Shown here: positions 25,649-35,308 of the stretch, in pieces
Layout of the letters: every line of letters begins with the position of its first letter
How positions within the stretch are numbered: position 1 is the first letter of the stretch
DNA from: Mesaphorura yosii
Lineage: Eukaryota > Arthropoda > Collembola > Poduromorpha > Tullbergiidae
Assembly (NCBI GenBank): GCA_009869945.1
Contig: WIXG01000107.1
Span: 124,001-188,000, forward strand
Direction of reading: 5' to 3'
DNA: 64,000 nt
Made by a program: the position numbers and the translations under genes
Notes under the pieces: generated by a model
Told to the model about the DNA's origin: nothing
The model's input: only the letters and a program-made list of their open reading frames with translations
The model's database searches: none

Positions 25649-27655
25649 ATGGCGTCTCAAAATCAACTAGTTCTAATTTCAGCTGCAATTATGTATATGA
25701 ACGTGGCCAAGAAACGTCCCTTCGACCCGCTGGGGACCAAAGACACAACCTTCAAGAAGAATCGTGAAAGCGGTCAGCCGTATAAAGGACGAAATGGGAC
25801 TTTGCACGCAGGAATCTTACCTCCGGCTGATATTAGTTAACCTGTAACTTTGAAATCTATCACAATTACACGGTCGACATTTCTACAGGGAACGTTTTGT
25901 CAACGCTGTGACAAAGATGGTTACAAACTGCTGGGATCTGCAAAGCGGCAACTATTTCAGGAATTCAGGTCCATTGATCAGAATGGTCAGTGCTCGCTTC
26001 GTGTGGGGTGCGTTTCTGTTGAGGAGCCAGCCGAAAGGAAAGTTTCTGCCAGCCAGAAGCTAAACACATACAAGTATTCCGTTCCAAAAAATCGGCAGAA
26101 GCTTCCAGTTTGCAGAGCGTCATTAATGAACATTTTTGGAATCACTCCGAAGTTCTACGTTCTGTGACCAACAAAATGAAATCTGGCAACTTTCTGGTTG
26201 TTGACCAACATGGAAAGCACGATAATCGATATGAACCTGAGTTTTGGTATTCCGGAAGAGGTTGATCTTAGTTCTATACCTCTCCAGCCCAAACCGTATC
26301 CCGGTTGAGAAGCAAAATGCAGTGATCCAGCACATTTCAAGCCTCCCCACATATGAATCGCACTACACTAGAGCGGAAGGAGATCCTGGCAGGCGATACT
26401 TGTACCCTGAGCTCTATTTGTCAAAAATGTATGGGTTCATCGAACAACGCGAAATGAAAGAACCCGAAGTTGAAGAATGGTTTTATCGACATTTGTTCAA
26501 GACAAAGTTTAGCCTACGCTTTATGATGCCAAAGAAAGATACCTGTGACCGCTGTGATGAGTTACGGCACAAGCTAGTGGGCTGCCCAGTACCACAAACT
26601 CGAATCATTCTGCAAAAAGAATTCGACGATCATAGAGATCAAGGTAAGAAAATCTAAACAACAAATCATTCAGCATTTAACTGGTATATACTTTAAACTG
26701 CGCGCACCAGTTGTTTGTGGAAATACCTGACAAGGCTGCCGAAGTTGCAAGAAGGTGAAACCAGGGATCTCGTCGTTTGGGCCGAGGGCAAAACAACAAC
26801 TTTATGGTGTTTACTATGATGCTGATGCTGGTAGGCTCACAACGGTTAATCAGAAGTTCTTTCTTACTGGTCATTCTTACAACGCATGTGACCTTGACTT
26901 CGGTGTAATTGAGAAGAAACTGCAATCAGACATTCTTCTGGTTCCAGCCGATATAGAAGGGAGTGATTTTGGGTGCAAGGGAACACAATCCATTCATTCA
27001 CAGTTCCGTGGATGACACAAACTGATGTCGAGGATTTTAAGTATCAGTCAACTATTTTATGCAGACCAAGTACTTTAAAAGTCACTCAGCATCTATGGTA
27101 CCAAATTTTCTGCCGAGAATCCACAACGAATATATTAAGCCGTCCATATCATTCCACGGTAAATTCGTAATTGGACTGATTTGTCTGTCGTTGCCCGATG
27201 AGTTTTTTCCTTATTCACAGGGATTATGGAAGCCCCATGCTTTGTACAGCCTCATCGGTCAATTGCTCACGATCACACCTACAGCACCAGACTTTCTAAA
27301 AACGACGTACGACGAGCAGCTTGAATTGGACAGAGGAAAACAAGCAGACATCAAAAAGTTGATGAAGTACTTGAGCGGTGACCACTTGAAGTTCTACGAA
27401 ACCTTGCTGGCCTCACAGAATTCAGCCCGAGATGCCAAAGAATTATTCATTGGGAACAATTTACCTGAAACTATTCTCCGGGAGCATTTACCCGAAACAA
27501 TTTTCTGGGAACAATTTATCCGAAACAATTCGCTGGGAACATTTTCTCTATGGACATTATATTCTCTTATGGACAGTGAATGCAGATAATTTCAATAAGT
27601 TACTTGCAAAGGCTAACTCCAAAATGATCAATTCCGGCTTTGTGCGACCACTGCA
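25649..27655 (+). mobile_element. Decayed DDE-type DNA transposon of the arthropod KKDTCxxCD family
   Basis: Several pieces of one transposase-like protein lie in order on the plus strand but in different frames. 25890-26150 has FCQRC, then KLPVCRASLMNIFGIT. 26244-26654 has PTYESHYTRA, LYLSKMYGF and PKKDTCDRCDEL, ending at a donor-like site. 26755-26950 has GHSYNACDLDFGVIEK. 27059-27450 has YLSGDHLKFYETL. I know this order of blocks from many uncharacterised transposase-like arthropod proteins. The central block that should lie between 26655 and 26755 is missing, and frames break at least three times, so the copy is inactive. A separate short frame at 25649-25840 precedes it and may be the eroded N-terminus. 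I cannot assign the superfamily safely. Confidence 0.55.
27452..27545. repeat. 28-bp tandem repeat at the right end of the transposon relic
   Basis: Three full units of 27-28 bp start with GGGAACAATTTACCTGAAAC or close variants (27452, 27480, 27507), followed by a partial unit at 27535. A single related unit, GGGCAACAATTTACCTGAAA, lies at about 25229-25256, left of the relic. The same motif on both sides suggests subterminal repeats of the element. Confidence 0.6.
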
Positions 27656-28327
27656 GTAATGCAACTCATGAAGATTCGACACTGCAAATATGACAATTCT
27701 GTCTAATATCTGCGCACGTCATAGACTGAGAATGCCTTTTCAATTAGGAGCCAATTACCATTCACCATTCGGTTCTTTTCGTCTCTCTTTTGCCGTAACC
27801 AAAACTACATTTATAGCAGATGCTATTGCTGTATGATGCAACTTCGAAGTCAGTGATTTAAATCCATCCTACATACTCGAGTCATAAAATTCGTCATCGC
27901 TTTGTCATCCCGTCCATCCCACGATCCATAATAACCTCAGGTGTACACTGGAACTGTGATAATGACCGTAATAACATTTGGAACAATGATCAAACTTCCA
28001 ATACATACGTGCACAAGGCAAAGTGAACCAGATGGGAATATTTGAATTTGCACTTCCACATCAAACTATTACAACAAATCACTTCAACAAATATGTCAAG
28101 TTAAACCTGAATTAATAGCCCTGTGACTGTGAATACGGTTATTTTTTCGTGACATCTTACTTATGATTACCGTCTGTCCGAATGCTGAAGTTTAAACTCT
28201 TTCACCATCATTTTTACACATGATATCCGTCAAAAGAAGAAATTCTCCTTTGCCTTTAAAAGTGTTGGGTTCATTTGTAGCCCTTTTTAGATCGAAGTTA
28301 ATTCAATAGTCCCTGTAAACCGGTGCA
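27656..28327. other. Upstream region of the golgin gene
   Basis: No open frame or repeat of note. Probably the promoter and 5' UTR of the golgin-97-like gene, whose ATG at 28328 is the first in frame. Confidence 0.45.
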
Positions 28328-31300
28328 ATGTTTGCGAAACTGAAGAAAAAGATCGAGGAAGAAGTAGGAGACCTAGGCCAGTTAACATCTCCACTAAGCA
28401 ACACATTTGGCGGTGGAGATAGGCGTGTTAGCAGCGCTGGAGGGAGTTCGCAAGTAAAATTTAAATACCCAAATTGCTATCTTTTCTTGGATCACCTCTT
28501 AATGAAAGTCACTATTTGACTGCAGGGAACCAACACACCGAATAATTTGGGTTCCAGGCAAAGTTCAATGGCGAGTCTAGTAGATTTGCATCCTATCGAT
28601 GAAAACCAGCCTGTAACTACGACCCCTACGTCCAAAAATGCGCCTAATTCTTTTGGACCTCACTTAAGCCCGCAGCCACCAATTGCGCCTAATGTTGGCC
28701 CACCCACCGCCAGATCAACTTCGAATTACATCGCTTCGGTCCAGCAAAAGGCGATGGAAAACTATGAATCTGAATTGAAGCGAGTCAATAACGATTGGGG
28801 CAAAAAACTGGATACCATTAAGAAAACTTATGAAGAGAAACTGCAAAATCAGGAAGCTGATTTCGCCTGGAAATATAGTACAAAAGACGACGAAATCGAA
28901 AAGCTGAAAGTGGAGAAACGAAAGTTGGAGGAAACAGCGAAGAATGTTGAAGGCATTTACCAGTCAAAAATAACTAGAGCTCATGATGATATCGACCAGT
29001 TAGAAGGATATACTAAACAAGAAATGGCTAAAGTAAAACATTTAGTAAGCAAGCATTTGCTTTTTCTCTGCAAATTGACTAAAAGATTCAATATATGGTA
29101 AAAATAATTTTATTTACTATCTTTATAGCTTCTAAACGCTCAGGCCGATTTACAAAAGGTCCAAGGAGAATTATTTCAAAGCGACATCAAGGTCAAAGAT
29201 TTGATGGAAGAAAATCAGAATTTAAAATCAGAAAATGACAACTTGTTGAAGAATTTGAATAAGCTAGAGTTTGGAACAGGAAAAACCGTGAAGACACTTG
29301 AGGAGCAACTTGAAGAACTTAGAAATAGAACAGCGTCCTTGGAATCCGAGTTGGCTGAGGTATGAATGGCCGGCGCAAATTTATATATAGTCTCCAAAAG
29401 GTTTCATGAACGAAGAAATGCTTTGTTTCATTTCATAGAAGAACAAAAGGCTAGACAGTTTATTTGAGATGAACCAAAGTCTCCAGGCTACGCGTGACAC
29501 ATTAGAAGAAGAATTAAAACAAGCAAAGGCAACGGTAGACTCTAAAACGTTGGAGAATGAAGAGATGTTGAGGACAGTCAGCAGTGAAAACGCTAACCTG
29601 GAGCAAGAAGCTCAGAGCTATCGAAGTGAGCTAAAGCAGTTGAAAGAAAAAATTGTGAGTTTAACAGCTAGTTCGGAATCCACTAAGGAGGTACGTTGAA
29701 AGGGTGTTGCTGTATCGCAGTTCTAACCTTTTGACAATAATTATAATTCTCATTACTTCCTCAGAGTAATACCGAAATGAAACGTGCCTTGGATGAACTT
29801 CAAAACGTTACCTTAGAAAAAAGCATGCTTGAGAAGATGCTTGACGAAGTTAGAGCTCAGTTCGAAGCAGATTTGCAAACAAGTGGTCAGCAAGTGAATG
29901 AGTTAAGAGCAAAGGTTGCAGCCTTAGAATCTGAATTGCCAACAAAGGAAGAGGTAAGTGAGTTGCATACTTGAAAAAATACGGAAAACAGGAAGGGTCG
30001 AGAAACTGGAGGCACTTCTGCCTCCCCGACTACAAATTGTGTCAAGCCTTCTCACTCTTAATCGTTATTTGTACTTTCCGCAGCTCGTCAACTCCCGGGC
30101 GTTGCTGGAAAAGACTCGTGATGAGTTGGCTGTAAAGGAAGACAAGCTCAAGGAGTTGAGCAAGGCAAATGAGGCAGTGAAATCTGAGAATGAAAACCTA
30201 ATGAAGAATCTGAGTGAGTCAGTTGGGTCGGAAGAAATCGTGAAAACCTTGCAAAATCAAGTGAACGAGTTTAAGTGTCAAATTATTTCCTTGGAGGAAG
30301 AAGCGAAAGAGGTACTCTTTGGCGTTCTGTACAACTGTGGGTATGAGGGTGCAAAACGTATAATTTTTCTTACTCTCCTTTCATTTCACATGACATTCAC
30401 AGAAATCTAACGAATTGAGGAACATGTTTGACACGTATGAGACTTTGAAGGCGTCAAACGAATCGCTACTAAAGGAAGTCAGCGATACCAAAATTAAGTT
30501 TGAGAAAGATTTAGAGCGATCGAGTACGGAACTGGCTGAAGTGAGACAGCAGCTGTCTGTGCGATCTGCGGAGGCCGAGTCACAGCAAAAGGTAATGTTA
30601 TTAGATTAACAAATGCCTCCAGATGATTCTGAGTCATTTTATTCCAGATTGAGGAGCACCTTGAAGAAGCCCGTCAACAGGTGCAGAAATTAACTGCTGA
30701 TAATCAATCATTACAAGAGGCTCTCACCAAAACAACTCAGAGGATGGAGGAAGAGACAACCACAAAATCTCATGAACTAAATGAGCTTAGAAACAAATTA
30801 TCTGCGCTAGCGGCTGAAGTTCCTTCCAAATCTGAGGTTTTAGAGATAGAATTTGATTCATGTTTTACGCAAGGAGTTACAAGATTTGATTTTCTGTAGC
30901 TTGTTCAAGCCCAAACGGACTTACGACAATCACAAGACAATGCAATCCAGCTGGAAGAAAGAGTTAAAGATTTGGCAAACGAAAATCAGCAATTAAAATC
31001 TCGAAACGAAGATTTGGTTAAGAGAACAAAACAAGCTCTTGCTAACAAAGACGAGAATATGAAGCAGCTCAAAGCCGAACTCGAAACTCTAAGGGAGAAT
31101 GGAACAGCATTGGCGAGTGACACAGCCAAAGTATGTAAACTTCACCTAACTTTAGGTGTTTTGGTTTATTAACAAGCTAATCTAAATTGTTTGTAGAAAG
31201 ACAAGGAGTTGGCCAGCTTGTCAGAACAAATTCAATTCCTCCGGTCTCAGAATGAAGAACTTTTGAAAGCGTTAAACGAGAAAACGTCAAAATTTGAGGC

Positions 31301-32480
31301 AGAAAAGTCTAAAAACGAGGAAATATTGATGAAGTTAAACAGTGAATACACAAAATCTGAGGGTGAAAGGGCCAGGTCAGACTCGCTTCTCAAACATCTG
31401 GAGTCCGAAAAAGCAAACTACGAACAGGAAAAGTCGAAGCATGATGCGGTATTAAAGGATCTCACCGAAGAGAAGTCCAAATTTGAAGCCTTGCAATCTG
31501 AACATACGGGACAACTTGAGAAATTGAATGAGGAGAAAACAAAACTGGAATTAGAGAACACAGCCTACATTTCCGAGTTGAAGGAACTTCGGGAAAAACT
31601 TGTACAGAGTTCGTCTGATGCCAAAAGTCGAGATGAGGTAGATGTTCCCAAACCTTAGTCACGATGGTTGATTAGGTAGATTAGAGTAATTTTTGAATAC
31701 TCATGCTTATCAACTGTTTCTTTCAGTACGAAGATGAACTGAAACTAGCCCTGGACGAAATCGAGAAGCTTAACACCGAGAATGATTCACTTCAGAGGAG
31801 CCTTACAGACCAAAAGGTCAAGTTTGATTCGGAAACGAGAGCAAACGCCTTTGAGTTAAACGTGCTAAGGGAAAAGCTGTCCATGTACGAATCGGACGTT
31901 CTGTCCAAAGAAGAGGTAAAGTAATTCAGAAACTGTGTTTGACCTTTGGCTTTGAATTTTGATTTAGTATTTACTATTGGTTTTTAGAATGATGGAAAGC
32001 TGAAGGAAGCTGCCGAGGAGCTACATCGACTGAAAGCTGAGAACGACATGCTGTCGAAGTCCTTGAGGGAAGAAAAAGTGAAGTACCGAAAACAAATGAA
32101 GGACCACGCGAGTGCAATAAACGAGCTGAAGGGGAAGATGGTAGAACCAGCGGTAATTCAGTCATCGAATTCACACCACACGGAGACATCAAATAATTAC
32201 ACCGAAGATGTCAATTTTCAATACATGCGATCGGTTCTGTTCAAGTTCATCACAACGTCAGATCCCCAAGTGGTAAGAAAAGATGCACAGGTGTGCCACT
32301 AATTTGTTTACAACTAGTTTGCTAATGCCACCATGGTTCTTTGATTCTCAGACGAAGCATTTAACCAAAGCGGTTGCCACTCTACTTCATTTGAACGATG
32401 AGGAAGGCCGATTGTTGCAGAAAAGTACTGACAAGAGAATAAAGTCGTGGTTTCCGGTTGGAGGGGAGCACCTGAGTTAG
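28328..32480 (+). CDS. GOLGA1: Golgin-97-like trans-Golgi tether with GRIP domain
   Basis: Golgin-97 tethers vesicles at the trans-Golgi network; its C-terminal GRIP domain binds Arl1-GTP. Exons: 28328-28453, 28526-29044, 29129-29359, 29439-29690, 29765-29953, 30084-30311, 30403-30591, 30648-30836, 30900-31130, 31197-31637, 31727-31915, 31988-32272, 32352-32480 (1,065 residues; human golgin-97 has 767). The start MFAKLKKKIEEE matches golgin-97, as does the early block DQLEGYTKQEMAKVKHLL (about 197-214). The middle is continuous coiled coil. The GRIP domain lies at about 1003-1055 (VNFQYMRSVLFKF, then LTKAVATLLHL), with the key tyrosine at 1007. All introns are phase 0, and several rod exons are near-copies of one another. 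Golgin-245 is the alternative, but both ends fit golgin-97 better. Confidence 0.88.
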
Positions 32481-32737
32481 CGCCAAGCATTCCGTAGAAC
32501 CCATCTTCCATAGATGAATGGATTGCCGTATTTATTTTTCTAATTAGGTCGGTAACCAGTAATCTGGAATATAGAGCTAGTCGAGTATGCATGCAATTAA
32601 TTATTGAGTGTAATAATTAGTGCACATTATATACGATTCACAATCATGATGTTACATTCAAAATTTGTATTTATTTACACTTGTAATGTAAAAATTAATT
32701 TTAATTTATTAGTAAAAGAAACGAACTGTGAAACCCC

Positions 32738-32825
32738 AAGGTCGAGTACAAATCATTACTAGAGCTCTCTTACCTTAGAACTTAGAGAGGTAAGAAAGCT
32801 CTAATAATTCTTTGTACACGACCTT
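32738..32825. mobile_element. Small foldback element flanked by 11-bp direct repeats
   Basis: 32738-32775 and 32788-32825 are inverted copies of each other (33 of 38 positions by hand), with a 12-nt loop. GTGAAACCCCA stands on each side (32728-32738 and 32827-32837), like a target-site duplication. That structure fits a tiny non-autonomous DNA element. A transcribed copy would form a long hairpin, so a miRNA-like precursor is an alternative. It lies in the 500-bp gap between the convergent golgin and SPCS2 genes. Confidence 0.6.
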
Positions 32826-32909
32826 AGTGAAACCCCATACACCAATCACAAATGATCCCCAACAAAAATACGAAATGATTTTATGGTGTCAGCAAAACTT
32901 GGATGAACC

Positions 32910-32915
32910 AATAAA
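32910..32915 (+). terminator. Candidate polyadenylation signal of the golgin gene
   Basis: AATAAA lies 430 bp after the golgin stop. If used, the foldback at 32738-32825 would sit in the golgin 3' UTR. TTTATT at 32670-32675 and 32705-32710 could serve the convergent gene in the same way. Confidence 0.3.
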
Positions 32916-32979
32916 TAGTATTAACCGTACAAACAAAGCCATATCATAATTTCTATTCATCGAGCAGATATTTTTCATA

Positions 32980-33849
32980 TCATTTGTCTTTCTTCCCAGA
33001 AATTATATTTGAATGCAGCTTAAGGACTTCCGGTTCCAGAAGATCGTTTAATAAATTTCCCTCGGTATCAAAAAAGTTTGCAACAGACTTCTCAAAAGAT
33101 GCTTCTCTGATTTGGCCATTTGCTGAATTGACTGAACAGAGTGAGAGCGAGTACATATCGTCAAATCTGGAACAGACAGATTGCGTAGAATTCATTATAG
33201 CTGCTGTAATAACTACAAATTCATCAATTTAACTGTACAGGTGGTTAGTAATTGGTAAGTTACCTCTTCATGTAGGAACTAGCTTCCCAATGTATTTCAG
33301 GATCAATTCCAGCTGGATCTTTCTGAGTGGCCATTGCAAATATTCCTTTCTCTTTGTAGGCGGTGTAGAAAGTTAAAACTCCCATCATCACAAAATATAG
33401 GGCCACACAGAGCAAGAGAACTGATCTATAAATAGAAATGTTGGTTTTGGTAAGAGAGCATTTAGCATTAGAGTGAAAATTGAAATTATAGCCGTACTTG
33501 CTAGCAGGAAAAGGATGAAAGTAGTCCCAGATCAATGCAAACATTGCGATTCCAACAGCGACGCTACAAATTGCTAATCTGCCATCAACCAGATTGAAGT
33601 TTTCATCGTAGTTTAATTTCTTGCATAAGACATCACGAACTGCATCATCCAAGGCATTTTTCACAGCGGAGCCGTCCCACTTGTTGATTTTAGTTGTCTC
33701 CTCAACTTCCTACAGAAGAAATCCGGCATGATTAGTTTCTAGCAATTACGAATTACCGGCACAGCCATGCACTCTAATTCTCCGACACTATACGTATTAT
33801 TCAACCTTACCTTATCATCATTGTCCTTGTCCTTACTTTTACCAGACAT
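32980..33849 (-). CDS. SPCS2: Signal peptidase complex subunit 2 (SPC25)
   Basis: Non-catalytic subunit of the ER signal peptidase complex, which links the enzyme to the translocon. Four exons in transcript order: 33849-33811, 33709-33498, 33425-33264, 33166-32980, giving 199 residues (human 226). Diagnostic blocks are [64 protein letters not shown] and RFDDMYSL. Two adjacent membrane segments (about residues 54-75 and 85-108) sit between cytosolic ends, as in the family. It ends with a lysine-rich tail (GKKDK). The gene converges on the golgin gene and diverges from the basic-protein gene at 34501. Confidence 0.95.
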
Positions 33850-34151
33850 CTTGATCTGTGCCGAAACTTGATTTAACTTAGGTGGCAATTAACGAATTAG
33901 TTCCAGTTAGCTGATAAATTTACTGAATACTTATGTATAACTGTGCTTGCTGTACCCTACTTTATAGTTTCCTTATGCTGCTCCTTATGCCAAGTGCCAA
34001 CTCAGACTTACGAGCTTGAAACGTTGCCTCTCTTTTTCACATAGCATCAAATAACCAATAACGCGAGCTTCTCTTGAGAAACGTTGTGGCTTGCTTCTCG
34101 GGTTTGTGATCCAAATCAAGAACCAGGAAGATACCTTAACCTAACTATTAT

Positions 34152-34269
34152 CTGTTAGAAGTTAGGAGTTGACGGCTTATTTATGCAAATTTGCTCTTTC
34201 CTGGTTCCCCTCTTTTAGAAAGGCTAACTTGCATAGATAAGCCAGCCGTCCACTCCTTCCAGCTAACTG
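34152..34269. repeat. Imperfect foldback (inverted repeat) of about 118 bp
   Basis: The left arm (34152-34199, CTGTTAG..GACGGC..CTTAT..ATGCAA..CTCTTT) is the near inverse of the right arm (34218-34269), allowing a 3-nt gap. About 40 of 48 aligned positions agree, with a loop of about 18 nt. I saw no clear flanking duplication. It sits between the divergent SPCS2 and 34501 genes. Confidence 0.5.
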
Positions 34270-34500
34270 ACCAGGCGAGGGGAATCCTTCAAGTATGCAT
34301 GAGACTGTCATCAAATAGTTCCGCGACGCTTTTTGCGTCTAACTGGACACGTTAATGAATGAACTCCCTCCTGGCAAGATGCGGGAGCCAGGGCCTTTGG
34401 ATTCTGATTTAAATCAGTTGTCAATCAGTTTTTGAACAGAGCACACCAAGTCACAAGTCTGTCATTGAAGATTTTACTGATTCATTAAACGTGTCTCAGG

Positions 34501-35184
34501 ATGTGGCAGCAAACCGAAGACGGAGGAATTGTGAGACATCCCGATGGATACTTGACGCTACACAACACGCCGTTCGCAGCTCCAGTTGTTTTGGCGGTGT
34601 TTTATATGAACCCTTGTTCGGGTAAGTGCGCATTTCTGACTGATAATTGATTTTATTGGCCCTTGTCTCGTCACTTAACTCAACACCTGTTCTCGTTTGT
34701 AGCGTGCCCATTTCAACCAAAGCTCCCAAAGCGGGCTCTGAATCCACTGCCTGAAAATCCATACTATGAGAAGCGGCGCAAATGTGCAATATTTCGTCGG
34801 AAGCAGTTTGTCAAGAAGCGAGAAGATTGGGATCAAAAGTACGAAGAAAGGAAACGGACACGAGAATTAAAATGCGAGCTACGAACGCAAATCACCATCA
34901 CCCAGAATTTGCGTGGTAAAGAAAACATCCGAAAACGAAGGGCCACAACCCCGGCAAACTGCGTTCTTGAAACTTGCCCCAAGAGGATGAAGCAGCTCAA
35001 GGCGGAAAGAAAGGCGGAGAAAAGATTTCGGAGAAATGAACCGAAACCGCGACGCTTCAATTATACTGGGTACAAAAGTACTTCAGAGGCCGAAGATTCA
35101 CCTCAGTCACAAATCTCGGATGTTTCAGGCCGCAGAAGCCGTTCTCCACTAACGATTGCAAGATATGAGTTAATTCTGGATTAA
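34501..35184 (+). CDS. Unrecognised basic protein, two exons
   Basis: I do not recognise this gene. Exons 34501-34621 and 34703-35184 join at a good donor (gtaagt) and acceptor (tttgtag) in frame, giving 200 residues. The first 40 residues are fairly hydrophobic with a Cys-rich junction (NPCSACPF). The rest is very basic, rich in Arg and Lys, with a probable helix (FRRKQFVKKREDWDQKYEER) and a Ser-rich tail. AATAAA at 35303-35308 follows the stop by about 120 bp. A nucleic-acid-binding or nuclear role would fit the charge but is only a guess. The ATG is preceded by an acceptor-like CAG, so an upstream exon is possible. Confidence 0.6.
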
Positions 35185-35302
35185 CATCTCCAACCTGCTG
35201 ATGTAACGTTTCCTCCCTTTGTTTATTTCTAATAACTGGATTGACGTACAAAATTATACTGCAGAAAATAATTATTATGGAATTATTGTTAATTAGGGAG
35301 TA

Positions 35303-35308
35303 AATAAA
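35303..35308 (+). terminator. Candidate polyadenylation signal of the 34501 gene
   Basis: AATAAA about 120 bp beyond the stop codon, in AT-rich sequence on the coding strand. Confidence 0.45.

Noticed and set aside
27452-27545. Regular short repeats considered as a CRISPR-like array
   Set aside because: Units abut without spacers and lie at the end of a eukaryotic transposon relic; this is a plain tandem repeat.
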